A stretch of DNA of 64,000 nt, taken from positions 124,001 to 188,000 of the forward strand of contig NZ_JACOPG010000002.1 of assembly GCF_014287435.1 (NCBI RefSeq), given 5' to 3'. Both the position numbers and the translations under genes were made by a program. Of the stretch, positions 41,030 through 50,236 are shown piece by piece; within the stretch, counting starts at the first letter, position 1, and every line of letters starts with the position of its first letter. The notes beneath the pieces were generated by a model. The model ran no database searches, was not told where the DNA came from, and worked only from the letters and a program-made list of their open reading frames with translations. This DNA is from Roseburia lenta (GTDB taxonomy: Bacteria > Bacillota > Clostridia > Lachnospirales > Lachnospiraceae).

Positions 41030-42073
41030 TTACAATTTTTGTTGCCCTACACCACGTAATTTTTCCAAATGACCTATAAACCCGAAGTTAGCGATTTTTT
41101 GCAGCAGCGGCATCGGGATATGCGTTACCCAATCCGTAAATGCTACGAATGGCCGTTGGCAGAGAAGCCAGATGGTTCCGATGGATGCCTCCACCAAAAT
41201 AGCATCCTCCACAATCTCCCCCAAACTCTGATACCAGATTTCTCCGCGCCGGAAGACTGCAAAAATCAATCCATGAAACAGATAGATCGCCATGGTCTTT
41301 TGCCCCAGGGCAGAAAGACTGTTTTTCGCTCCCGGAATCATGATAGCAACAACATAGATCATAATATAGGAAATCAGATAGCAGGCTGCGCGAAGTGCGA
41401 TCCCCATGGGCACAGACAATCCCAGATATTCGTAGTCGTACCTGCCATAAAAAATTTTGATAGAAATACGATCACTTACTGCAACCCATGCCAAAAATGC
41501 ATTGATGGCTAAAAATATACCAAATGCCCACATACGACGGATGCGCGCACGAAGTAGGTCAATCCTGTTCCGATCTAAGTCCATCCCCAATAGGAAAAAG
41601 GGATAAAAGGTAAACATACGCGGCAAAGTCAGATAGTTATCATCCAAGGATGATGCCCCTACGAAAAGTCCCAGCACAAATGCAATCCAAAGATAACCCG
41701 GCAGTCGACGAAACAGCGGTGTAATCATCTTCCACATAAACATGGCAAGCAGATACCATAGAGAAAATTTTGGATATAAAAACGCCAGTTCCGTGTCCCT
41801 ATTCAGAATGTAAGTATAAAGTATGTAGTAAAGAATCTCGAACACAAGATAAGGCACCACAAGTTGTTGTAACAACTTGTAGATGCCCTGTGTTTTTTTC
41901 GAGAAATACCCTGAGATAAATACAAAAGCAGGCATGTGAAAGGAAAAGATGATCCACTTTGTCGTTTCCATCACCACATTGTCATCCGATGCCACTTCAA
42001 TAAAATGTCCAACAACCACCAGTACGATCAGAAATGCCTTGTAATTATCAAATAAATAATCTCTCTCTTTCAT
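41030..42073 (-). CDS. membrane acyltransferase (acyltransferase_3 family)
   Basis: A 347-residue protein with about ten hydrophobic segments. It starts with RDYLFDNYKAFLIVLVVVGHFIE, the usual first helix with the conserved His of the acyltransferase_3 family. MPAFVFISGYFSKKTQG and AIYLFHGLIF are other marks. Members O-acylate sugars of cell-wall polymers or exopolysaccharides. It follows the fprA gene by 13 bases, probably by chance of operon assembly. Confidence 0.87.
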   Translation of the reverse strand: MKERDYLFDNYKAFLIVLVVVGHFIEVASDDNVVMETTKWIIFSFHMPAFVFISGYFSKKTQGIYKLLQQLVVPYLVFEILYYILYTYILNRDTELAFLYPKFSLWYLLAMFMWKMITPLFRRLPGYLWIAFVLGLFVGASSLDDNYLTLPRMFTFYPFFLLGMDLDRNRIDLLRARIRRMWAFGIFLAINAFLAWVAVSDRISIKIFYGRYDYEYLGLSVPMGIALRAACYLISYIMIYVVAIMIPGAKNSLSALGQKTMAIYLFHGLIFAVFRRGEIWYQSLGEIVEDAILVEASIGTIWLLCQRPFVAFTDWVTHIPMPLLQKIANFGFIGHLEKLRGVGQQKL

Positions 42074-42086
42074 TTTCGCCCAAAGT

Positions 42087-43259
42087 CTATGCCTCTGCGA
42101 TTGCGGTCGCCAAAGCCTCCATGGTCTTACGATCAGAGTCCTTCATGGTAGAGCGGATCGTCACAAGCGGTTCTACCACAGTCACATCCTTGAAAGTATC
42201 CACGATCTCACGCATTGCCTTGGCTGCGCATGGCGCCCAGGAACCATTTTCTACCATGCCGATCGTGCGCTTCTGATATGCCTTGGACTGCAAATGATGT
42301 AAGAAGTCCTGCATGCATGGGAATACGCCGCCATCATAAGATGCTGCGCAAAGTACCATACGGTCATAGCGGAAAGCATCCTCGATGACTTCTGCCATAT
42401 CCTCTCTGGCAAGATCACTGACAACCACCTTTTCTACGCCTTTTTCCCGAAGCATCTGCCCCAGTGCTTCTGCCACCTTTTTCGTGTTTCCATGGATGGA
42501 TGCATATGCCACCAAAACGCCCTTGCTTTCCGGTTCATACTTGCTCCAGGTATCATAAAGTCCGATGTAATAACCCAGATTTTCTTTTAAAACAGGACCA
42601 TGCAAAGGACAGATCGTGGCAATATCAAGTCCTGCCGCCTTCTTTAAAAGTGCCTGCACCGGATTGCCGTATTTTCCTACGATATTAAAGTAATATCTGC
42701 GCGCTTCGCAAGCCCAGTCCGCATCTTCTGTCAAAGACAGGGCGCCAAACTTGCCAAAACCATCCGCAGAGAATAAGACTTTTTCACTGGACTCATAGGA
42801 AACCATAACTTCCGGCCAGTGTACCATGGGTGCCATGACAAAGGTCAGTGTATGGCTGCCCAAAGATAAGGTATCGCCCTCTTTGACCGTTAATTTTTCG
42901 CACTCCATCACACCATCCGGGAAGAACTGTGGCAGCATAGCAAAAGTCTTAGCATTGCCCACCAGCGTCACTTCCGGGAACAATTCCACCAGTCTGCCAA
43001 TGCTTCCGGCATGATCCGGTTCCAAGTGGGAGATCACCAGATAATCTACCTTGCGTCCTGCCAAAGTATCCATGAGATTCTTTTCCCATGCCTCGGCACC
43101 TCTGGCATCCACTGTATCCATAAGCGCGACCTTCTCATCCAGAATCAGATAGGAATTGTAGGAAACGCCCTCCGGCACAACATACTGACTTTCAAACAGA
43201 TCGATGGTGGTATCATCCACACCGATGTATCGAATAGCATCTGAAATTGTTACTTTCAT
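42087..43259 (-). CDS. fprA: flavo-diiron protein (FprA family)
   Basis: Reduces oxygen to water, or nitric oxide to N2O, in anaerobes. The 390 residues comprise a metallo-beta-lactamase-like diiron domain (1-245) with SHLEPDHAGSIGRL as first ligand group and a flavodoxin domain (255-390) that binds FMN at YASIHGNTKK. There is no rubredoxin fusion. The start has a GGAGG site. An oxygen-protection role fits a strict anaerobe. Confidence 0.95.
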   Translation of the reverse strand: MKVTISDAIRYIGVDDTTIDLFESQYVVPEGVSYNSYLILDEKVALMDTVDARGAEAWEKNLMDTLAGRKVDYLVISHLEPDHAGSIGRLVELFPEVTLVGNAKTFAMLPQFFPDGVMECEKLTVKEGDTLSLGSHTLTFVMAPMVHWPEVMVSYESSEKVLFSADGFGKFGALSLTEDADWACEARRYYFNIVGKYGNPVQALLKKAAGLDIATICPLHGPVLKENLGYYIGLYDTWSKYEPESKGVLVAYASIHGNTKKVAEALGQMLREKGVEKVVVSDLAREDMAEVIEDAFRYDRMVLCAASYDGGVFPCMQDFLHHLQSKAYQKRTIGMVENGSWAPCAAKAMREIVDTFKDVTVVEPLVTIRSTMKDSDRKTMEALATAIAEA

Positions 43260-43315
43260 ATGAAAAACCTCCTGCTCTTTTCTATATCTCTATACTCTGT
43301 ATCTTAGCCAAAAAT

Positions 43316-43350
43316 ACAAAAAAAGACAAGGGGGAACTCCCTGTCTTTTT
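43316..43350 (-). terminator. intrinsic terminator of the dlt-like operon
   Basis: AAAAAGACAAGGG on the plus strand (from 43319) pairs with CCCTGTCTTTTT (to 43350) around a short loop. On the minus strand the stem is followed by TTTTTTTG. It separates the operon from fprA. Confidence 0.85.
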
Positions 43351-43355
43351 CTTCC

Positions 43356-44345
43356 TTACTCACGGATCTCTTTTATTTTCTCATTCACGATCCGATCGTA
43401 CTGTTTTTCCATTTGTGTATAGGACGCATAAGCCTCCTCTCCTCTGTGATCCGGCAGATCATAGTTTTCCTTGAGATAGGCAGCCAGATAGATGCTGACC
43501 CGCTCTGCGCCGGATGCATTCAGATGATCTCCCTTATCCAGACAGTCCTTTGACCAGTCAATCCCGACCGGATTTGCCGTATCATTGAGATTGAGATAGG
43601 CAATACCATTTTCCCTTGCATATGCCGCGATCGCATTACAGCGTGCCGTATTATAGTTGTGCGGTGATGGCACGCTTACCAACAAAAGTTTGGCATCATT
43701 TTGCTTGCACAGTGCAATGATCTTTTGCATATACAGATCAATGCTTGGTTTGATCTCCTCCAGCGTCTTTGCCTTGCTCATATAAGTATCGCCATGGGTA
43801 TAAGGGATCTTTGTCCCGCGCACCAGATAGCCCTCAAAATCCTGTTCTGCATACTTTTTGCCAAAGAGCAGGGTCTTCCAGACATCATGATAGCGAAAGA
43901 TCGGAAAATAGCGGTTGCCCATCTCGGAAAGCGTTGACTTGATCTCCTCGCTCTTACCGCGCACACGAAAGAGAGGTCCTGTCTCCATGACTACTACCTT
44001 GGGATGCTGGGTCTTAAAGGCGATCTCCAGCATGGAATAGGTCTCCTGTAGCTTTTGCCCGGATTGTCCACAGACATAGGATGCAATGCCCTTCTCTTCC
44101 CACATTTTCATAGGAGAGATAGCACTGTAACTCAAACTGTCTCCGACCACGAGGGCATCCAGTGAGTCCTCCCTCTGTTTTTGAATACGGATCATGCTCT
44201 TATTGCGGCTCTGGAGCAGATGATCGTCCTGCATGGACAAATAGGACAACCCGGCAGAACTGCCGATGATCAGCAGTGCCAGTATGACAAAAAATAGGCT
44301 GTTTCTATATTTTTTTATTTTCATTTTTTCTTTAAAATCCAGCAT
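43356..44345 (-). CDS. SGNH-type acyl-transfer protein of the dlt-like operon (DltD counterpart)
   Basis: A 329-residue protein with one N-terminal membrane segment (about 14-35) and an extracellular SGNH/GDSL domain. Ser70 lies in VVGDSLSYSA, and the Asp-His pair in KGDHLNASGAERVS near residue 278. In Dlt systems DltD works outside the membrane with the MBOAT DltB to pass the acyl group to teichoic acid. Its place as last gene of the operon is the same as dltD. The start overlaps the MBOAT stop by 14 bases and has an AGGTGG site. Sequence similarity to true DltD is low, so another acceptor polymer is possible. Confidence 0.82.
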   Translation of the reverse strand: MLDFKEKMKIKKYRNSLFFVILALLIIGSSAGLSYLSMQDDHLLQSRNKSMIRIQKQREDSLDALVVGDSLSYSAISPMKMWEEKGIASYVCGQSGQKLQETYSMLEIAFKTQHPKVVVMETGPLFRVRGKSEEIKSTLSEMGNRYFPIFRYHDVWKTLLFGKKYAEQDFEGYLVRGTKIPYTHGDTYMSKAKTLEEIKPSIDLYMQKIIALCKQNDAKLLLVSVPSPHNYNTARCNAIAAYARENGIAYLNLNDTANPVGIDWSKDCLDKGDHLNASGAERVSIYLAAYLKENYDLPDHRGEEAYASYTQMEKQYDRIVNEKIKEIRE

Positions 44346-45870
44346 AAATCAAATCCACCTGTTGATAACCCACGCCATATGCGCCGAATAGGATCACGGC
44401 AAAAATAAGCGCGTAATAAAGTCCCCAGCGAGCCGGCAGACGCATGCCAGCGATCTGATCCAGACTCAATTTTTTCTTTTCCCGCAAATGTCCCACAATA
44501 CCGACTACGATACAGCCGGCAATGATAATGCTATAATCTGCCAGGTCCAGTCCCATGCGAAGCAGGGTTCCGTCCCAGAGCCTTTCCGGTGCAAATCCCC
44601 GGAAAATGCTTGCAAACATGGAAAAGCCCGCCGTCAGCGTATTGGCACGGAAGAAAAGTTCTCCGGTAAAAATAATGATCCAGGTCTTTGCAATCCGCAG
44701 GACATTCCACCAGCCGGTTGTCTCGCTTGTACCGGTCTTAGCATAAAACTTCTCCTTGAGCGGTTCACATGCCACTTCCAGCAAGAGGATGACAAAATAA
44801 TACATACCATAAAAGATATAGTTCCATTGCGGTCCGTGCCAAAGTCCGTTAAAAAGCCAGACCGGGAAAAGAGCGATGGCAGACCCCACCAGTTTTGTCA
44901 TATATTTTCCCACATGTTTTTTTCCAAATTTATTCCATTTTCGCATGAATGGTGAAACAGATACCGGATAAAAGACATAGGTCTTAAACCATACGCCCAG
45001 TGTCATATGCCACCTGCGCCAAAACTCTGCCGCGCTCTTGGAGGCAAAGGGCTGGTTGAAATTCTCCGGCAGTCTCACACCAAACATCTGTCCGCTTCCG
45101 ATCACGATATCCATACAGCCGGAAAACTCCATATACAACTGCACGGCATAGGAAACGGCTGCCACGATCACGATGGCACCGCTGTAGTTCTCATAGTGGT
45201 CAAAGACCTCTGTTACCAGATAATAAAGGCGATCTGCAATGATCATCTTTTTAAAAAGTCCCCAGAGGATACGGATAGATCCCTGCGCCAGATTTTCGGA
45301 TTTCAGGCTTTCTCCACTCCACAGTGCATCCGCTGTCTGGGAATACATGGCAATGGGTCCTTCCATGATCTGCGGAAAAAAGCCTAGGAAAAGTGCCACT
45401 TTCCCAAGATGTCGTTCTGCCGGGATCTTGCCCCAGTAGACATCCGCCATATAGCCGATCGCCTGCAAGGTGTAAAAAGAAATACCGATGGGAACGGCTA
45501 TTTTTTTCGTCTCCAGTGCCATGCCTGACTTACCCACTGCCGTCAGCAGACCATTTACATTTTCTACAAAGAAATTTGCATACTTTAAATAGCCCAAGAC
45601 AGCCAGCAGGACAAAGACACCGAAAAATAAAATCCACTTTTGTTTTTTCTTATCTCCGTCCTCTTTGACCCGTTCCAGCCAAAGTCCGATATAATGCGTA
45701 AACATGGACGTTGCCATCAACACCAATACCAGACTTTTGCTGAAAGACCAAAAGAATGCATATCCTGCCAGAAGCAGGACACACCAGCGCCTCTTTTGTG
45801 GCACGATCTGATAAGCGATCAGCACCAGTGGCAAAAAGAGAAAGAGATAGGTCACTTCATGGTAAGCCAT
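44332..45870 (-). CDS. MBOAT O-acyltransferase (DltB-like)
   Basis: A 512-residue membrane-bound O-acyltransferase with about 11-13 hydrophobic segments. The catalytic His345 is in NGLWHGPQWNY and the second conserved His288 in FWRRWHMTLG. SFYTLQAIGYMADVYWG and EFSGCMDIVIG are further marks of the DltB/AlgI branch. Such enzymes take an acyl group from a carrier protein or CoA in the cytoplasm and pass it across the membrane. The carrier-protein gene lies 1 base upstream, so the donor is most likely that carrier. Confidence 0.93.
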   Translation of the reverse strand: MAYHEVTYLFLFLPLVLIAYQIVPQKRRWCVLLLAGYAFFWSFSKSLVLVLMATSMFTHYIGLWLERVKEDGDKKKQKWILFFGVFVLLAVLGYLKYANFFVENVNGLLTAVGKSGMALETKKIAVPIGISFYTLQAIGYMADVYWGKIPAERHLGKVALFLGFFPQIMEGPIAMYSQTADALWSGESLKSENLAQGSIRILWGLFKKMIIADRLYYLVTEVFDHYENYSGAIVIVAAVSYAVQLYMEFSGCMDIVIGSGQMFGVRLPENFNQPFASKSAAEFWRRWHMTLGVWFKTYVFYPVSVSPFMRKWNKFGKKHVGKYMTKLVGSAIALFPVWLFNGLWHGPQWNYIFYGMYYFVILLLEVACEPLKEKFYAKTGTSETTGWWNVLRIAKTWIIIFTGELFFRANTLTAGFSMFASIFRGFAPERLWDGTLLRMGLDLADYSIIIAGCIVVGIVGHLREKKKLSLDQIAGMRLPARWGLYYALIFAVILFGAYGVGYQQVDLIYAGF

Positions 45871-45871
45871 C

Positions 45872-46099
45872 TTAGTTCTCCTGCAATCTCTTTACCATAG
45901 CATAAATGGCTTGCACAGAATTGAAATTCTGCGGGATGATCTCGGATGCTTCGATCTCAATATCAAAAGTCTCGTCCAATTCTGCCACAAGGGAGATCAC
46001 GCCAAAGGAATCTAAGATGCGATTATCGATCAATCCCTCCTCATGTTCCCAATCAATGCTGTCATCCACGTCATTTAAGATAGTAAGTAATTCTTCCAT
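45872..46099 (-). CDS. acyl/aminoacyl carrier protein (DltC-like)
   Basis: A 75-residue acidic carrier protein. The phosphopantetheine attachment Ser31 is in ILDSFGVISL, followed by ELDETFDIEIEASEI, the helix that docks partner enzymes. I chose the ATG at 46099, which has an AGAGGAG site; a longer frame upstream would overlap the decarboxylase gene and has no such site. The DSF motif (instead of DSL) and length are close to DltC. Its neighbours are the decarboxylase (26 bases upstream) and the MBOAT (1 base downstream). Confidence 0.92.
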   Translation of the reverse strand: MEELLTILNDVDDSIDWEHEEGLIDNRILDSFGVISLVAELDETFDIEIEASEIIPQNFNSVQAIYAMVKRLQEN

Positions 46100-46125
46100 T
46101 TTTATTTCTCCTCTTATTCTGTATT

Positions 46126-47325
46126 TTATGAGTTCCAAACATAAGTCTCGCGTCTTGCCCGGACTTGCGTAAAACCACCGACCGGATCGTAGAGAACGAC
46201 CGCCGGAAGCACATGACTTAAGAAAAGTGCCATCCCTTCCGTGACTGCATAGGCTCCGGTATTCTCAAAGATGATGGTCGAGCCGACCCGCAGATCATCA
46301 ATCTTGATATTCTGCACCAGGATATCATTTCCCGTGCAGAGTTCGCCGCAGATCGTCCAGTTTTGATAGATTCCTCTGGCTCCCTGCGGACGGATGGTCA
46401 GTTTGGGCTGATACATGCCCCGAATCTGTCCGTCATAATTGACCTGATGCATACCGCCATCGATAATGCAGTAATTCTGGTCACCGCTTCGCTTGGTATC
46501 CTTGACCGTCGTAATATAATAGCCACAATCCGCCACAAAGGCACGTCCCATTTCTAAAGTAACCTTGCCCTGCCACTGCATTTTTGCCAAGGCATCCGCA
46601 ATGGCTTCCAAAGTCTCAAAACGCTCATCCGCCTGTCTGGCAAAATAAGGTACTGCCAGCCCCGGTCCGTATTCAAGTTCCGTCACCTGATAGCCTGTTT
46701 TTTCCTTTAATCGGGCAAAGACTTCATCCAGATATGTCAATTCCTCCAAGGTCTTTTTCCGCTTCTTCTGTGTCCCGGAAAAATAGTGGATGCCACAGAT
46801 CTCCAAAAGATCTTTATCCTGTTCCAGTTCCACAATATTGGTCAGCGTTTCCTCATCCATGCCAAACTGGTTACCGGAAGTCAGGCGCAAATATACCGGA
46901 ACCTTTTTCCCGCTGCTTCGTGCCCATTCATTTAAAATGGCATATTGATTTAAGGACTCGATCGTATAATGGCAGCGGTTTCCATAAGTCTCCAAGATCT
47001 CCCACAGATCATCCCGGTCTTTCATCACGCCGGAGATCAAAAGTTTCTCCGCCGGAATCTCCTTCTGTTTACAGATGCGGAATTCGCCCATGGAACACAC
47101 TTCAATGCGATTGACTTCCTCTGCCATGGCTCTTACCAAAAAGGGATTGGCTTTCATGGCATAACAAAGATCCGCCGCCTGCCCTATGATCCCCCGGAAT
47201 GCCCGGGCACGCTTTTTTGCCTGCTCTACATCAAAGACATAGGTCGGTGTACCAAAGCGCAGGATGGCTTCATCTAAAACGGTCTCGTCTAACCGGTCTA
47301 TGTAAGGAAATTTTTCTTCTTGCAT
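46126..47325 (-). CDS. fold-type III PLP decarboxylase, BtrK-like
   Basis: A 399-residue enzyme of the diaminopimelate/ornithine decarboxylase fold. PLP Lys58 is in CYAMKANP; the glycine loop is YGPGLAVPYF instead of the usual GGG. FGMDEETL, GIHYFSGTQ, IIDGGMHQ and CGELCTGNDIL (Cys330) follow. These parts resemble, as I remember it, BtrK of butirosin synthesis, which decarboxylates glutamate bound to the carrier protein BtrI. Lying between an adenylating enzyme and a carrier protein, it probably removes a carboxyl group from a tethered amino acid. Free diaminopimelate or lysine decarboxylation is the alternative. It has an AGGAG site and follows the adenylating gene by 24 bases. Confidence 0.8.
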   Translation of the reverse strand: MQEEKFPYIDRLDETVLDEAILRFGTPTYVFDVEQAKKRARAFRGIIGQAADLCYAMKANPFLVRAMAEEVNRIEVCSMGEFRICKQKEIPAEKLLISGVMKDRDDLWEILETYGNRCHYTIESLNQYAILNEWARSSGKKVPVYLRLTSGNQFGMDEETLTNIVELEQDKDLLEICGIHYFSGTQKKRKKTLEELTYLDEVFARLKEKTGYQVTELEYGPGLAVPYFARQADERFETLEAIADALAKMQWQGKVTLEMGRAFVADCGYYITTVKDTKRSGDQNYCIIDGGMHQVNYDGQIRGMYQPKLTIRPQGARGIYQNWTICGELCTGNDILVQNIKIDDLRVGSTIIFENTGAYAVTEGMALFLSHVLPAVVLYDPVGGFTQVRARRETYVWNS

Positions 47326-47349
47326 GTTTCCTGTCTCCTATCTTTTTCA

Positions 47350-48990
47350 TTATGCCGATTCCAATATGCTCTTAAAATAAGCACGGTCAGTCTTTCCATT
47401 TTTATTGAGCGGAAAAGTCTCTGCCTGGATAAACTTACGCGGCACCATATAATCCGGCACATGTTCCTTCAGAGCCCTGCGGATCTCTGCACTTTTCACA
47501 TTTCCCAGATAAAAGGCAACGATCCGATTGTGCGCTGTATCCATCAGACAGCAGGAACGTTTGAGATTTGGCACCATATCCAAAGCCTGCTCGATCTCCT
47601 CAAGTTCGATCCGATGCCCCATGTGTTTGACCTGAAAATCCTTACGCCCACAGAAATAGAGCAGTCCTTCCTCATCAAAATATCCCAAGTCTCCCGTGCG
47701 ATAAAAACGCTGTCCCTCCGTCAGAACTTGTCCTGTCATGTCGGTTGGCAACTGCTCTTTTTCCAGATAACAGAATTGCTTTCTTGTCTCCAGTTCATTG
47801 TTATAATAACCGTTGGCAAGGGACTGCCCGCTTACACAGATCTCCCCCTGTCGCCCGGCTTCTGTGATGAGCCTATGATGCTCATCCAAAAGAAAGACGC
47901 TTCTTCCGGCAAATGCCTTTCCGATCGGCAGTTTTTCACCCTCGGTCACCGCATGGTCGATGATGTGATAGGTGCAGTTACAGGTGATCTCCGATGGTCC
48001 GTAGAGATTGACAAACATAGCGTCCGGCAAAGCCTCCTGCCAGAGTTTTAACTGTTTGTTCGGCATAACCTCGCCACTGAACATGACACGCTTTATCTCT
48101 GTCGGCACCCGGTACTTCAAGCCTCCCAGAGAAGAAATAATGGTCAGTGCCGATACCGCCCAGGTCAGGCTGGTCACATGCCGGTCACACAAATAGTCCA
48201 AAAGCAGTGGTGGTGCCGAAAAATAGGTGCGCGGAATCAGTACCAAGGTTGCTCCGGTCATCACACAGGAGTAGATATCCTTGACCGACACATCAAAGTC
48301 AAAGGGAGCCTGATTTCCCAGACGATCCTCTTTTGTGATGGAAAAGGTCTGTGTAAAATGTGAAATAAAATCAATGACAGCACCATGACTGACTGCAATT
48401 CCTTTTGGCATGCCGGTGGAGCCGGAAGTGAAAATACCGTATAGAATATCGGTCGGCCGGCTCTTGGCTCGGATCTTCTGTAATTTGACTTCTGCGACCA
48501 GATCATTCCAAGGCTGGTCGGCTGTATTTTCCGCAGTGCCACTATCTTCTGTAACCTTATCCGTCACATCATAGGAAGGCAGCAGCGTTTGCATAGCCGT
48601 AAGCCTTGGTCTGTCTTCTGTCTCTTTCTTTTGCATAGTACTCAGGATCTGCTTTACATTTTCCATGTATTTTTCATCTGCGATCACAAGGCTTGGTCGT
48701 AAAACCGAAAAGATCCTCTGGATGCGGTCTTGGGGCTGCATAGGATCGACCATCACATAAAAGCCTCCCGCATACAAAACGCCAAACATATGTGCCAGGG
48801 TCTGTGTGCTCTTTTCCGCAACGATGACCACGGCATCCTGTCTTTTCATCTGATCGCACAGGACACTGCCGATCCGCTTTGCCCGATAGACCAGTTCCGC
48901 CCACATCAAAGATGTATTTTCGTCCTCCACGGCAATCTGTGTCGGATACTTCTTTGCCGTTTTTTCCAAATAATCCAGTACATTTTCCAT
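47350..48990 (-). CDS. amino acid adenylating enzyme (DltA-like)
   Basis: A stand-alone adenylation enzyme of 546 residues, close to DltA in size. Core motifs: A3 YGIFTSGSTGMPKG, A4 FDFDVSVKDIY with the Asp that holds the amino group, A5 NLYGPSEITC, A7 RTGDLGYF, A8 GRKDFQVKHMGHRIELEEIE and A10 NKNGKTDRAYF. It should activate an amino acid with ATP and load it on the carrier protein encoded two genes on. I chose the ATG at 48990, with an AAAGGA site; an extension to 49167 lies over the promoter. It is the first gene of the five-gene operon. The amino acid, D-Ala or another such as glutamate, cannot be read off. Confidence 0.88.
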   Translation of the reverse strand: MENVLDYLEKTAKKYPTQIAVEDENTSLMWAELVYRAKRIGSVLCDQMKRQDAVVIVAEKSTQTLAHMFGVLYAGGFYVMVDPMQPQDRIQRIFSVLRPSLVIADEKYMENVKQILSTMQKKETEDRPRLTAMQTLLPSYDVTDKVTEDSGTAENTADQPWNDLVAEVKLQKIRAKSRPTDILYGIFTSGSTGMPKGIAVSHGAVIDFISHFTQTFSITKEDRLGNQAPFDFDVSVKDIYSCVMTGATLVLIPRTYFSAPPLLLDYLCDRHVTSLTWAVSALTIISSLGGLKYRVPTEIKRVMFSGEVMPNKQLKLWQEALPDAMFVNLYGPSEITCNCTYHIIDHAVTEGEKLPIGKAFAGRSVFLLDEHHRLITEAGRQGEICVSGQSLANGYYNNELETRKQFCYLEKEQLPTDMTGQVLTEGQRFYRTGDLGYFDEEGLLYFCGRKDFQVKHMGHRIELEEIEQALDMVPNLKRSCCLMDTAHNRIVAFYLGNVKSAEIRRALKEHVPDYMVPRKFIQAETFPLNKNGKTDRAYFKSILESA

Positions 48991-49063
48991 CTTTTCTGTC
49001 CTTTCTCTCTTGTCTTCTACCATTAGACGCAGAAACCTATCATTTGTTACAATCTTTTTTCGT

Positions 49064-49092
49064 CCTATAGTATGGTGTTTATTTCTTAACAA
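49064..49092 (-). promoter_or_regulatory. candidate promoter of the dlt-like operon
   Basis: Minus strand TTGTTA (49092-49087) and TATAGG (49069-49064) with a 17-base spacer, about 70 bases before the adenylating-enzyme start. A TACTAT in the same place is an alternative -10. Confidence 0.5.
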
Positions 49093-49154
49093 TCCCCTAA
49101 AAACACTTCTTAACTTTTCTAAATCTTTTCTTTGGAAACAGATGTACGATCCAT

Positions 49155-49204
49155 ATAAAAAAGCCACAAGAGATATGTTTTTCTTACATATCCATTGTGG
49201 CTTT
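49155..49204 (-). terminator. terminator upstream of the dlt-like operon
   Basis: AAAGCCACA (49160-49168) and TGTGGCTTT (49196-49204) form the outer stem, with ATATG/CATAT inside. On the minus strand TTTTTTATATGG follows. It isolates the operon from the gene remnants upstream. Confidence 0.85.
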
Positions 49205-49253
49205 TATAGCATTAAGATTCAATGAGGCAAGTCTTTAAGATTTGCTTAAGAAT

Positions 49254-49652
49254 TTATTCATTGCCATAACAAAGTTTTAATCTGGCAAAAAAATCATCCA
49301 GGATCCGCGGTGCTTTTTCTATATGCCGCCTTTGTCCTGCGACATTTTCAAGCAGTGCAATATACAACGGCTCCTCACACTCCCGCATGGCTTCTTCAAT
49401 AATGAAACGCGATCCCTCGGAAGTTGGAAGATCTGCCCTGTTTTCTATAAAATCTTTGGCTCCATGGTAAAGCGGTACATCGTCAATATCCATGAGTTTT
49501 AAGAGTTTACAACCTTCTTCATAACTCTTTTCCATACTGTGTCCAGCTTGCGGCTTCAATGCCGGTATGGTACGAAAGCGCCACTCAAAATTAGCCACAA
49601 TAATACCCACCACATCTTCGGTCGGGCAGAGAAGATGATATCCTCCTGTATC
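49254..49652 (-). pseudogene. nucleoside hydrolase-like remnant
   Basis: The frame reads GGYHLLCPTEDVVGIIVANF, then DDVPLYHGAKDFIENR and LYIALLENVAG, a pattern of the inosine-uridine nucleoside hydrolase superfamily. The N-terminal metal-binding aspartate cluster and most of the C-terminus are gone: only about 130 of some 320 residues remain. It is joined out of frame to the GH43 remnant upstream. Confidence 0.6.
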
Positions 49653-50236
49653 AAAGTGTTGGTAATGTGCGGCATAGCACCATTGGTCAAGACACAGGAA
49701 ATAATTGCCGGATAAGATTCCTTCGTTTCCAGTGCTCCCCTATGGAATCCCATAGAAGTACATTCTACCTGGGCAATACTTCCATCCTCTGCGATCCTTA
49801 CCGGTTCTGCGCATGCCTGTCGGCTGAAAGTACCACTGTGCGTCTGTCTGTGGTGGAAAATATACCACTGTCCTTTTATGCATGCCAGACTTCCATGGTC
49901 GTTTGCCGTCTGATTGGTGCGATTTCCCCCACTTCTTCCGTGGTATCCCACATCTCCATTGGAAATAATGGTTCCGCCAAAATGGTAAGGTTCATTGTAG
50001 TTCTGACTTGTTGCATAGCAAAGTTCATTGCTGTTTTCCGATGAATAGATAAAATAATAGTTTCCATTGATCTTACGGATAGACGCTGCCTCGTAAAAAG
50101 CATGACCGAAAAACTCCGAATCCTGTGATGGTTCATAGATGATGCCATGGCTTGTCCACTCTGTAGGATGGTCAAGCGGTGCTGACCATCCCATATAGTT
50201 TCCTTCCTGACAATACTTGTCACCGCCCTCTTTATC
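49653..50236 (-). pseudogene. GH43 family glycosidase remnant
   Basis: About 180 residues of a family 43 arabinosidase/xylosidase: FFGHAFYEAASIRKINGNYY with a conserved Glu, GGTIISNGDVGYHGR, DHGSLACIKGQWYIFHHRQT and RQACAEPVRIAEDGS. The N-terminal blades with the catalytic Asp are absent, since the sequence changes to an oppositely oriented transporter remnant near 50220-50236. The C-terminus runs into the nucleoside-hydrolase remnant in another frame. The right border is uncertain by some 20 bases. Confidence 0.7.

Noticed and set aside
47350-49167. N-terminally extended adenylating enzyme starting at 49167
   Set aside because: The 59 extra residues lie over the promoter region, are not homologous to DltA-like starts, and have no ribosome site.
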